Assembly (NCBI RefSeq): GCF_039521325.1
Contig: NZ_BAAACD010000040.1
DNA length: 11,327 nt
Origin: Clostridium_X cadaveris
Lineage (GTDB): Bacteria > Bacillota > Clostridia > Clostridiales > Clostridiaceae
Direction: 5' to 3' (one strand)
Shown: piece after piece, positions 6,474 through 11,327 of the stretch
Layout of the letters: each line of letters opens with the position of its first letter
Position numbering within the stretch: position 1 is the first letter of the stretch
Position numbers and translations under genes: made by a program
Notes under the pieces: model-generated
What the model was told of the DNA's origin: nothing
Seen by the model: the letters and a program-made list of their open reading frames with translations, nothing else
Databases searched by the model: none

Positions 6474-6577
6474 CTTCCAAATTATTTTTTACATTGTTTT
6501 ATTAATTTTAACAACTTCCCAATTGTTTTTATCTTTAATATCCTTTTTTTACAACCAAGCTTCCCATTTCCCAATTG
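6474..6577 (-). repeat. Three copies of an AATTGGGAA-like motif in the leader of the second subunit gene
   Basis: On the minus strand, CAATTGGGAA occurs at 6577-6568 and at 6525-6516, and the near-match AATTTGGAAG at 6483-6474. Spacings are 52 and about 41 bases. The stretch is otherwise T-rich on the plus strand. It could be a protein site on RNA or DNA, or simple compositional bias. Confidence 0.35.
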
Positions 6578-6597
6578 CAAATTTTCATCTCATTTTT

Positions 6598-7239
6598 CTA
6601 TCTGTTACTCAATTCACTTAGCATTGTTTTTATGTTTTCGTCTTGAATATTAGTCCAAGCTTTTTCATAAATGGCTCCACTTCCATTAGAATCCTTAGCA
6701 GCTAAAACAGTTTCAGATTTGACATCTACTATAAGCTTTTTACCTTTATATCTACTTTTTAAATTATCAGGAATTGTAGCCGAAACGGATTCTATAATAG
6801 GTACTGTATTCTTGTTTGTTGGAACTATAGCCGTGTAATAATAGTATTCTCCTTTGCTATCTTTAAGCCATCTACCTTCCTGGTTGCTTCCAGTATCACT
6901 TGAATTAGAGGCTATATTAGCAAATGTGATTTCAACTACAGAGGTATCTCCAGGCCATGGATTTCCACTTTCATCTACCCATCTAGGTATTATCGATACT
7001 CTTATGATGGCTGGACTCTTGCTTTCATTAGTTATTTGAACTAACTTGTCTACTTTTGAACCGTTCCAATCGGTCTTATCTGTAAACCCATTTTCATTTA
7101 CTGATATTTTCACACTTCCTGTAGAAAGATTATTAGTAACACTATCTTCCGCTGTCAAAGTTGCATATGTCCCTGATGTCAAAGCTACAGCTCCTATCAT
7201 AATTGTAGCTAATATCGTTCCTATCATAATTTTTTTCAT
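6598..7239 (-). CDS. SipW-dependent secreted fibre subunit, BsaA/TasA-like (first copy)
   Basis: The ATG at 7239 gives 213 residues. The signal is KK, a hydrophobic core (about 4-22) and then GTYATLTAEDSVTNNLSTG, which is the SipW-processed type seen in TasA, camelysin and BsaA relatives. The mature part is beta-rich with a VQITNESKSPAIIRV segment (Asn-containing strand followed by an I-R-V strand) characteristic of the family, and a EGRWLKDSKGEYYYYTAIV segment that aligns by eye with GKWFRSSDGYFYYIGVV of the second subunit. The two are therefore diverged paralogues. There is no Cys, sorting motif or C-terminal helix. AAGGAGG lies 14 bases before the ATG, somewhat long; a GTG at 7254 abuts that site and is rejected. 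A conserved hairpin-bearing leader lies upstream. It probably forms or caps the fibre together with the 5784-6422 product; which one is major cannot be told from sequence. Confidence 0.88.
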   Translation of the reverse strand: MKKIMIGTILATIMIGAVALTSGTYATLTAEDSVTNNLSTGSVKISVNENGFTDKTDWNGSKVDKLVQITNESKSPAIIRVSIIPRWVDESGNPWPGDTSVVEITFANIASNSSDTGSNQEGRWLKDSKGEYYYYTAIVPTNKNTVPIIESVSATIPDNLKSRYKGKKLIVDVKSETVLAAKDSNGSGAIYEKAWTNIQDENIKTMLSELSNR

Positions 7240-7297
7240 TACCCTACTTTTCACCTCCTTATAGAAGAATTTTCCTAAGCCATTGTAGTTTATTTTT

Positions 7298-7339
7298 ATA
7301 TCAACCTATAAGTAGTTTTATCCACTTTAAGGTTGATAT
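7298..7339 (-). other. Leader hairpin of the first fibre subunit gene
   Basis: The arms ATATCAACCT (7298-7307) and AGGTTGATAT (7330-7339) pair perfectly over 10 bp. After a 2x2 internal loop, 4 further pairs follow. No T-run follows on either strand, so it is not an intrinsic terminator. It lies about 37 bases upstream of the ribosome binding site. It may stabilise the 5' end of the mRNA or take part in regulation. Confidence 0.6.
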
Positions 7340-7405
7340 GAAAATCACTTAGCTTTCGAATCTCGTCTTAATTTAATGTGATTTCATGTAATAATTAAGA
7401 ATTTA

Positions 7406-7444
7406 ATAAAAATCCCATTCCAATCTCTTCTTCAAAATGTCGAA
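7406..7444 (-). promoter_or_regulatory. Possible Spo0A-controlled promoter
   Basis: The plus strand reads TGTCGAA at 7438-7444, the core of the Spo0A box. On the minus strand this lies just upstream of TTGAAG (7435-7430), a possible weak -35. An 18-base spacer then leads to TTTTAT (7411-7406), a weak -10 matching 4 of 6. Box placement next to a poor -35 is typical of Spo0A-activated promoters. Each single element could occur by chance. Confidence 0.35.
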
Positions 7445-7572
7445 TTTTAGTTTTTGATATTTTGTTAACCATATGCAAATTTAATTATTTATTTAATATA
7501 ATATAACACTTGCACTTAACTTATTTTATCATTTTATTATTATGGTTAATTTTTCTTTCGTTTATATTGGTT

Positions 7573-7601
7573 ATTTTATCACATAGTTTCTAGCAACACA
7601 A
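7573..7601 (-). promoter_or_regulatory. Candidate extended -10 promoter for the first fibre subunit
   Basis: On the minus strand TTGTGT (7601-7596), a 17-base spacer and TAAAAT (7578-7573) are preceded by TG one base before the -10 (TGATAAAAT), an extended -10. The predicted start near 7566 gives a leader of about 325 bases. The same TGATAAAAT occurs at 7685-7677 and 7531-7523 without a good -35. Confidence 0.4.
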
Positions 7602-7890
7602 GTGATATTTTTACAATTTAAGTAAGTTTTTTATGGAAATTCATTAAACTTTTTGTACGGTTTTATTAGCCTTTCGATTTTATCACTATCTAAAATACTA
7701 TTTATAAAATTTATGATATTTTTCTTTTATTAACCAAGTATGTTGTTACTTAGCTATGTTTAAATTATATATCCGTTTTTTTATAACTCTTTAAATTTTG
7801 CTTTGAAATGCACGCATAGGGAATGAAGTGCAGTTTTTTTGCTAAAGACCGCCTTGTTTTTCCCATATAAAGTAAGAATTTTATATAAAC

Positions 7891-7930
7891 AAAATTAAAA
7901 ACGGACTATACATTCCTATATAGTCCGTTT
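7891..7930 (-). terminator. Rho-independent terminator of sipW
   Basis: The arms 7899-7910 and 7919-7930 pair perfectly over 12 bp around an 8-base loop (7911-7918). On the minus strand the stem is followed by TTTT, AA, TTTT. It lies 34 bases beyond the sipW stop, so most sipW transcripts should end before the subunit genes. Confidence 0.85.
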
Positions 7931-7964
7931 AATCCCAAAAACACTAAAAGTTCTTATATTAATT

Positions 7965-8510
7965 TTATTTATCATCTTTATTTCTATCGTCATCTTTATT
8001 AATCTTTCTAACCATAACACTAACACCAGTAAGTCCAACTGCTATTACAATTATAGCTATTATTATCTTATTCAAATTCTTCTGCATATATTGCATTTTG
8101 CTTCCAAGTCCACCTATATGTTTTACAACCCTTCCTACAAGAAGCTGTTCACTTACCGGGTTTGGATCTTCGACATTATTAGCATCTCCTTTTGTGACAA
8201 ACTTTATTTCATCTTCTTTTATGACTTGTTTAACTCTATGAGTTGTTATATTGTCAGACTGTGAACTTGCAAAAGTTATTATATCTCCTTCTTTTATTTC
8301 ATTTGCAGGAGTTTCTTTTACAATAACTAAATCTCCCGGTTCTATAGTAGGACTCATACTTCCAGTAAGAACTGTATAAAATTTATGACCCATTACCGAA
8401 GGCTGAACCCCCATTTTTTTTGCTCTAAGCATAGTGAAACATATAAGTATCATTGATATGAGTACTAAATAAAATAATATATTTCCTATTATCTTTCCAA
8501 CTTTTTTCAT
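7965..8510 (-). CDS. sipW: Type I signal peptidase of the ER/SipW class
   Basis: The ATG at 8510 gives 181 residues: an N-terminal membrane helix (about 7-28), the extracytoplasmic catalytic domain, a second membrane helix near the C-terminus (about 146-166) and a charged tail. The nucleophile S51 is in GSMSPTIEPGD. Where bacterial peptidases have Lys, this one has H91 in TTHRV, and D109 lies in KGDANN, so it belongs to the Ser-His-Asp ER type (S26B) that includes B. subtilis SipW. That class cleaves the atypical signals of TasA-family matrix proteins; here two such substrates follow. An in-frame ATG at 8540 would add ten residues, but AAGGAG lies 12 bases before the 8510 ATG and inside the longer version. 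An extended -10 (TGATACACT, minus strand, about 8549-8557) could drive it, with a start near 8542. It is separated from its substrates by a terminator. Confidence 0.93.
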   Translation of the reverse strand: MKKVGKIIGNILFYLVLISMILICFTMLRAKKMGVQPSVMGHKFYTVLTGSMSPTIEPGDLVIVKETPANEIKEGDIITFASSQSDNITTHRVKQVIKEDEIKFVTKGDANNVEDPNPVSEQLLVGRVVKHIGGLGSKMQYMQKNLNKIIIAIIVIAVGLTGVSVMVRKINKDDDRNKDDK

Positions 8511-8548
8511 GAACGAAACACTCTCCTTACATTTTACCATTTATCAAT

Positions 8549-8557
8549 AGTGTATCA
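8549..8557 (-). promoter_or_regulatory. Candidate extended -10 for sipW
   Basis: On the minus strand TGATACACT (8557-8549) has the TG-n-TAnnnT form. The -35 at 17 bases is TTCGAT, which is poor. A second candidate TATAAT lies farther upstream (near 8577-8582), also with no good -35. The choice is uncertain. Confidence 0.3.
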
Positions 8558-8704
8558 TATTCATTTACGAAATCGAATTATATTTTAAACATTAATAGTA
8601 ATTTTCTTATCAAACAACCTTATATATGTAAAACATTTTTACAAATCAAAATGAAACAATTTTTTAGACAAAACCTAATCTCACGTTGCTTTTATCTACC
8701 AAAC

Positions 8705-8733
8705 TTGACCCAAACTGTTCAAGCAGATACAAT
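8705..8733 (+). promoter_or_regulatory. Sigma-A type promoter of the HAD hydrolase gene
   Basis: TTGACC (8705-8710), a spacer of exactly 17 bases and TACAAT (8728-8733): each hexamer matches consensus at 5 of 6. The predicted start near 8740 gives a leader of about 65 bases. Confidence 0.7.
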
Positions 8734-8805
8734 ATATATGCACATAGAAATTAACGCATTTTTAAACTAAAGAGAAACTAATAAATAAAGTAAGGATGGT
8801 AATTT

Positions 8806-9459
8806 ATGAACAGCACTAAACTCATCATATTTGACATGGATGGACTTATGATCGATACAGAAAGACTTAATTTAAAGGGTTGGATTGATATCGGAAAAAA
8901 GCATAATTATACTATTCAGGCTGAAAATATTCAAAAAATAATGGGCATGGCTCGTCATGAACATGAGCCTATCCTTCGTAAAGATTTTGGTGATGATTTT
9001 CCATATGAGACGATATACACTGAAAAGAATCAATATGTAACAGATATTATAGAAAGAGAAGGCATTAGTGTAAAACCTTTTTTGCTAGAGCTTTTGGATG
9101 TGCTTGATCATATGAGAATAAAGAAAGTTGTTGCAACTGGAACAGGACGAAAAAGGGCTATTTATCTTTTAAAAAAAGCCGGTATCTATCAAAGATTCGA
9201 TGATATGATTTGTGGAGATGAAGTTAAAAACGGAAAACCAAATCCAGAAATTTTTCTAACCGCCTGTGAAAAAGCAAATATATCGCCAGAAGAAGCTATA
9301 GTCCTTGAGGACTCTCAAAATGGTCTTATAGCCGCTCATAATGCTGGAATAAAATGCTTTCTTGTTCCTGATCTTCAATATCCTTCTCCTCAATATGAAA
9401 ACTATGCAGAGAAAATCTGTGAAACATTAAAGGATGCTATTGATTATATAAAGAAATGA
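8806..9459 (+). CDS. HAD-superfamily hydrolase, beta-phosphoglucomutase/phosphatase-like
   Basis: The 217-residue product carries all four HAD motifs: FDMDG with nucleophile D10 and general acid D12, T111 in VVATGTG, K144 in GKPNPEIF and the acidic pair E168-D169 in VLEDSQNG. A helical cap occupies about residues 15-85 (C1 type), as in beta-phosphoglucomutase, phosphoglycolate phosphatase and sugar-phosphate phosphatases. It should be a soluble cytoplasmic Mg-dependent phosphohydrolase or phosphomutase. The substrate cannot be read from sequence. The length is normal for the family. AAGGA lies 9 bases before the ATG. It has its own promoter at 8705 and is divergent from sipW, with no sign of belonging to the fibre locus. 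Confidence 0.93.
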   Translation: MNSTKLIIFDMDGLMIDTERLNLKGWIDIGKKHNYTIQAENIQKIMGMARHEHEPILRKDFGDDFPYETIYTEKNQYVTDIIEREGISVKPFLLELLDVLDHMRIKKVVATGTGRKRAIYLLKKAGIYQRFDDMICGDEVKNGKPNPEIFLTACEKANISPEEAIVLEDSQNGLIAAHNAGIKCFLVPDLQYPSPQYENYAEKICETLKDAIDYIKK

Positions 9460-9513
9460 TACTATAATAGTAAAAGTCTCGTATTATTATCAAGTTATTT
9501 TTTAACTTATAAT

Positions 9514-9565
9514 AAAACAATCCACAGCTATGGATTAAAATTTTTCCATAACTGTGGATTGTTTT
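9514..9565 (-). terminator. Terminator of the M24 peptidase gene, probably bidirectional
   Basis: The arms 9514-9527 and 9552-9565 pair perfectly over 14 bp. One further position is a U-G wobble on the minus strand only, and 5 more pairs follow around a 12-base loop. TTTT precedes ATTATAAG on the minus side. On the plus side it also ends in GTTTTG. It lies between two convergent genes and likely ends both. Confidence 0.75.
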
Positions 9566-9619
9566 GAGTTAAGAGTTAGTAATTCAAATTTCACTCTTCA
9601 CACATCTCACTTCTAACTA
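9566..9619 (-). repeat. Copy 2 of the short dispersed repeat
   Basis: On the minus strand it starts with the TAG stop of the M24 gene (TAGTTA) and contains GTGAAGAGTGAAATTT (9601-9586), a 15/16 match to 1837-1852. Its far end, GAGTTAAGAGTTAG on the plus strand, is itself similar to the TAGTTAAGAGTTG that opens copy 1. The element sits directly between stop codon and terminator. Confidence 0.5.
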
Positions 9620-10693
9620 TTTAATAACTTTAAGTTCTTTGCTCACCTTATTAAGAACTTCACATCCGTCTTTAGTTACAAGCACTAAATCTTCTATTCT
9701 AACTCCAACTTTACCAGCTATATATATTCCCGGTTCAATAGAAAATATCATACCTTCTTTTACTGGCTCATTATTTACAGCTGAAACATCACCTAGATCG
9801 TGTACTTCTATTCCTATAGAATGACCTAGTCTATGTGTAAAATACTCACCATATCCCTTAGATGTTATATAATCTCTTGCAGTTGCATCTATTTCTGAGA
9901 ATTTAACTCCTGGTTTAATCATAGCTATAGCTCTCATATTAGCCTCACGCACTATTTCATATACTTCTCTGGCATTTTCTGATGGTTCACCAAGAAATAC
10001 AGTTCTTGTCATATCTGAGCAATAAGAATTCTTTTTACATCCTATATCTAGTATTACACTATCCCCTGTCTTTCCTTTAGAATCATCAGGTTCATGATGT
10101 GGATCTGCAGCATTAGCTCCATAAGCTATTATTGGGTCAAACGAAAATCCTTCTGCTCCAAGATCTTGATATATTTCTGCAAGTTTAGATGCCATTTCCT
10201 TTTCAGTGAATCCCTTGTTTGTAAGCTGTGCTAATCTCTCTATAGCCATATCATTTAATCTAGAAGCTTCTCTCATGAATTCTTTTTCTTCTTCATCTTT
10301 GCACATTCTAACTGTATCTACTAATGTAGCTGCACTTACAAATTTACTTCCTGCTCCCAAATCTATAAGTTTTAATAGAAATCTTGCTGGCCAATTCTTG
10401 TCGATAGCTATTGTCTTATTTTTTTCTATATAATCAGACATTATAGCTACAGGATCCTGAGTATCGTTATACCATACCTTTTCAACTCCAAGGTCTTCTG
10501 TAACCGGAAATAATTCATTAATAAACAACTTATGATTTCCGCTAACATTCAAATAAAGTGCTACTAATCTTTCTCCAGGATGTATCCACTTTCCTGTCAA
10601 ATAAAATATAGCTGCACTATCTGCTATTATAGCCTGTGGGATTTCTAAAGCTTTCATTTGTTCTAATACTTTTTCAACTCTTTCAGTTTTCAT
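9617..10693 (-). CDS. M24-family Xaa-Pro peptidase (aminopeptidase P / prolidase type)
   Basis: The 358-residue product has the two-domain creatinase/prolidase layout: an N-terminal domain (about 1-125) and the C-terminal pita-bread catalytic domain (about 130-355). All five dinuclear metal ligands are visible: D216 (ILDIG), D227 (CSDMTRT), H291 (HRLGHSIG), E320 (SIEPGIY) and E334 (VRIEDL). H198-H199 (DPHHEP) and H287 are the usual substrate-site histidines. It should be a cytoplasmic Mn or Co enzyme removing residues before proline from peptides. The short form of about 355 residues is common in Firmicutes (PepQ/YqhT/YpdF-like); sequence alone does not settle aminopeptidase versus dipeptidase. 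AAGGAGG lies 7 bases before the ATG. It has its own promoter at 10790 and is convergent with the HAD gene. Confidence 0.95.
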   Translation of the reverse strand: MKTERVEKVLEQMKALEIPQAIIADSAAIFYLTGKWIHPGERLVALYLNVSGNHKLFINELFPVTEDLGVEKVWYNDTQDPVAIMSDYIEKNKTIAIDKNWPARFLLKLIDLGAGSKFVSAATLVDTVRMCKDEEEKEFMREASRLNDMAIERLAQLTNKGFTEKEMASKLAEIYQDLGAEGFSFDPIIAYGANAADPHHEPDDSKGKTGDSVILDIGCKKNSYCSDMTRTVFLGEPSENAREVYEIVREANMRAIAMIKPGVKFSEIDATARDYITSKGYGEYFTHRLGHSIGIEVHDLGDVSAVNNEPVKEGMIFSIEPGIYIAGKVGVRIEDLVLVTKDGCEVLNKVSKELKVIK

Positions 10694-10789
10694 TCCTGAT
10701 CCTCCTTTTTATATATATTACTATTACTTAATTTAATTCTTACATTTCATTTACTAGGTCAAATTTTATGATAACCGACCTCTTATGCT

Positions 10790-10798
10790 ATTATACCA
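10790..10798 (-). promoter_or_regulatory. Extended -10 promoter of the M24 peptidase gene
   Basis: The minus strand reads TGGTATAAT (10798-10790): a perfect TATAAT with an extended TG. The -35 at 17 bases is weak (TTTTAA). The predicted start near 10783 gives a leader of about 90 bases. The rest of the gap 10694-10860 is AT-rich and shows nothing else. Confidence 0.5.
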
Positions 10799-10860
10799 AA
10801 GATAACTTAAATTTAAAAATAAACGTAAAAAGTAATTATTATCATATATAATTTTAGATA

Positions 10861-10893
10861 ATAAAAAACCATGAAGATTAACTTCATGGTTTT
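10861..10893 (-). terminator. Rho-independent terminator of the rRNA-tRNA operon
   Basis: The arms 10865-10876 and 10882-10893 pair perfectly over 12 bp around a 5-base loop. On the minus strand the stem ends in six T and then ATTATC. Its 5' arm begins at the base directly after the CCA of tRNA-Ala. Confidence 0.9.
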
Positions 10894-10969
10894 TGGTGGA
10901 GATAAAGAGATTCGAACTCTTGACCCCCTGCGTGCAAGGCAGGTGCTCTCCCAGCTGAGCTATACCCCC
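10894..10969 (-). tRNA. tRNA-Ala (TGC)
   Basis: The 76-base cloverleaf includes an encoded CCA. The anticodon loop CTTGCAC is closed by CCTGC/GCAGG and gives anticodon TGC. The T arm is AAGAG-TTCGAAT-CTCTT. The third acceptor pair is G-U, the alanine identity element. It follows the upstream tRNA by 5 bases. Confidence 0.97.
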
Positions 10970-10974
10970 AAAAA

Positions 10975-11051
10975 TGGTGGACCTTCAGGGACTCGAACCC
11001 CGGACCTACCGGTTATGAGCCGGTTGCTCTAACCAACTGAGCTAAAGATCC
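10975..11051 (-). tRNA. tRNA with CAT anticodon, probably tRNA-Ile2 (lysidine type)
   Basis: The 77-base cloverleaf has an encoded CCA, the anticodon loop CTCATAA and stem ACCGG/CCGGT. The CAT anticodon allows elongator Met, initiator Met or Ile2. The acceptor and D-arm sequence (GGA.CTTTAGCTCAGTTGG and TTAGAGCA) resembles the B. subtilis Ile2 tRNA, read after TilS changes C34 to lysidine. Elongator Met remains possible. The initiator is excluded by the paired first acceptor base. Confidence 0.9.
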
Positions 11052-11060
11052 AAGTTTTCA

Positions 11061-11177
11061 CCTGGCGACCACCTACTCTCCCACAGAGCCTCCCCTGCAG
11101 TACCATCAGCCGTAATTTGCTTGACCTTCGTGTTCGGAATGGAAACGGGTATTACCAAATTACGCATCATCACCAGA
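11061..11177 (-). rRNA. rrf: 5S ribosomal RNA
   Basis: The minus strand carries a complete 5S of about 117 bases. The 5' TCTGGTG pairs with the 3' CGCCAGG as helix I. The conserved CATTCCGAACACGAAG loop region and the GGAGAGTAGGTGGTCGCC 3' part are both present. It ends 9 bases before the CAT-anticodon tRNA. Confidence 0.97.
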
Positions 11178-11190
11178 TTCACTTGTTTTC

Positions 11191-11231
11191 TTGACAAAAA
11201 TTATTATAAATTATTTTTTAATCTTTGTCAA
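11191..11231 (-). repeat. Inverted repeat enclosing the 5S promoter
   Basis: The segments 11191-11202 and 11220-11231 are inverted copies: 12 pairs with one G-U in minus-strand RNA. The 5' arm contains the -35. In RNA read through from 23S this makes a stem-loop with a loop of about 17 bases, perhaps an RNase site for 5S maturation. Confidence 0.5.
11203..11231 (-). promoter_or_regulatory. Perfect consensus sigma-A promoter in front of 5S rRNA
   Basis: On the minus strand TTGACA (11231-11226), a spacer of exactly 17 bases and TATAAT (11208-11203) match consensus at all 12 positions. The predicted start near 11196 is about 19 bases before the 5S 5' end. It would give an extra transcript of 5S plus two tRNAs that omits 16S and 23S. 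Confidence 0.7.
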
Positions 11232-11247
11232 CAACTTTTTTCAAAGT

Positions 11248-11273
11248 TTTTGAAAGATTTTATTCTTTCAAAA
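11248..11273 (-). other. Stem-loop in the 23S-5S spacer
   Basis: The arms TTTTGAAAG (11248-11256) and CTTTCAAAA (11265-11273) pair perfectly over 9 bp around an 8-base loop. It lies between the 23S 3' end and the promoter before 5S. It is likely part of rRNA precursor processing. Confidence 0.5.
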
Positions 11274-11308
11274 TTGCACACAGATTTTCTTTTCTATCTT
11301 TGTATCTT

Positions 11309-11327
11309 TGATTAAGTCCTCGACCTA
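11309..11327 (-). rRNA. rrl: 23S ribosomal RNA, last bases of the 3' end (partial)
   Basis: Read on the minus strand the window edge gives TAGGTCGAGGACTTAATCA, the conserved 3' terminal part of Firmicutes 23S (compare GATCGAGGACTTAACCA in Bacillus). The position before 5S supports it. The exact 3' end is approximate and the gene continues outside the window. Confidence 0.75.

Larger units (their letters stand above)
7240..7964. other. Long gene-free regulatory region between sipW and the first fibre subunit
   Basis: No plausible coding frame is seen in about 725 bases. From the sipW side it holds the sipW terminator (7891-7930) and a slightly GC-richer patch (about 7801-7860). Three copies of TGATAAAAT on the minus strand (7685, 7581 and 7573 side, 7531) resemble extended -10 elements. 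There are several TGGTTAA-type sites, including a perfect 9-bp inverted pair (7465-7473 and 7541-7549), a Spo0A-box match (7438-7444) and a leader hairpin (7298-7339) before the AAGGAGG at about 7255-7261. I saw no match to a known riboswitch, but cannot exclude a leader RNA. Confidence 0.55.

Noticed and set aside
6307..6621. 104-residue plus-strand frame
   Set aside because: Antisense to the second subunit's signal peptide and through a T-rich intergenic stretch; no ribosome binding site.
6854..7264. Two short plus-strand frames opposite the first subunit
   Set aside because: Antisense shadows of a well-supported SipW-type subunit gene.
7345..7680. CGAAAG motifs on the minus strand suggesting a c-di-GMP riboswitch
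   Set aside because: The conserved GCAAA...GGCAAACC core and the pairing partners of GEMM-I or GEMM-II RNAs are not seen.
7801..7840. TGCAC/GTGCA stem followed by seven T on the plus strand as a terminator
   Set aside because: The stem has only 5 bp with a 14-base loop, and no plus-strand gene lies upstream.
11121..11315. 64-residue plus-strand frame at the right end
   Set aside because: Overlaps 5S rRNA and the rRNA spacer on the opposite strand.
1..11327. CRISPR array, insertion sequence or prophage genes
   Set aside because: No regularly spaced repeats, transposase, integrase or phage-type protein was seen on either strand.

Overview
The window is AT-rich DNA from a low-GC Gram-positive anaerobe, most likely a Clostridium in the broad sense. 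This rests on AAGGAGG-type ribosome binding sites before nearly every gene, sigma-A promoters with TTGACA/TATAAT logic, hairpin-plus-T-run terminators, an ER-type SipW signal peptidase, a class B sortase with an SPKTG substrate motif, and an rRNA operon end with clostridial/bacillar-type 5S and tRNAs. The species cannot be fixed from the sequence.

Layout. At the left (129-638, minus) is a small membrane protein of unknown function, divergent from a lipoprotein gene (836-1759, plus) with an unusual structured leader. Two convergent terminators (1855-1907 plus, 1933-1966 minus) close this part. The centre (2064-8510, all minus strand) is a surface-fibre locus. In transcription order it holds sipW (7965-8510), a gene-free regulatory stretch of about 725 bases, two SipW-dependent TasA/BsaA-type secreted subunits (6598-7239 and 5784-6422), a wall-anchored protein ending in SPKTG, a membrane helix and a basic tail (4996-5682), a large vWA/CnaB adhesin (3056-4993) and a class B sortase (2064-2786). 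On the right are a HAD hydrolase (8806-9459, plus) and a convergent M24 Xaa-Pro peptidase (9617-10693, minus). The window ends in the tail of an rRNA operon on the minus strand: the last bases of 23S, then 5S, a CAT-anticodon tRNA (probably Ile2), tRNA-Ala(TGC) and a terminator.

How the parts fit. SipW-family peptidases remove the special signal peptide of TasA/BsaA-type matrix proteins, and both subunits carry that signal with a shared LTAxDSVTN block. Class B sortases of clostridia can use (S/P)PXTG, and the only such motif seen here is in the 4996-5682 product. The simplest reading is an extracellular fibre or biofilm-matrix apparatus: processing enzyme, two subunits, a wall anchor, an adhesin and the transpeptidase. 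It resembles the SipW/BsaA matrix system known in C. perfringens. The adhesin has a complete MIDAS and a CnaB-like domain with an apparent isopeptide triad, but no sorting signal of its own, so how it is retained is open.

The most interesting extras are a perfect TTGACA-17-TATAAT promoter inside an inverted repeat in the 23S-5S spacer, a Shine-Dalgarno held 39 bases from its ATG with a perfect hairpin between, a possible Spo0A box beside a weak promoter upstream of the first fibre subunit, and a short repeat found twice between a stop codon and its terminator.
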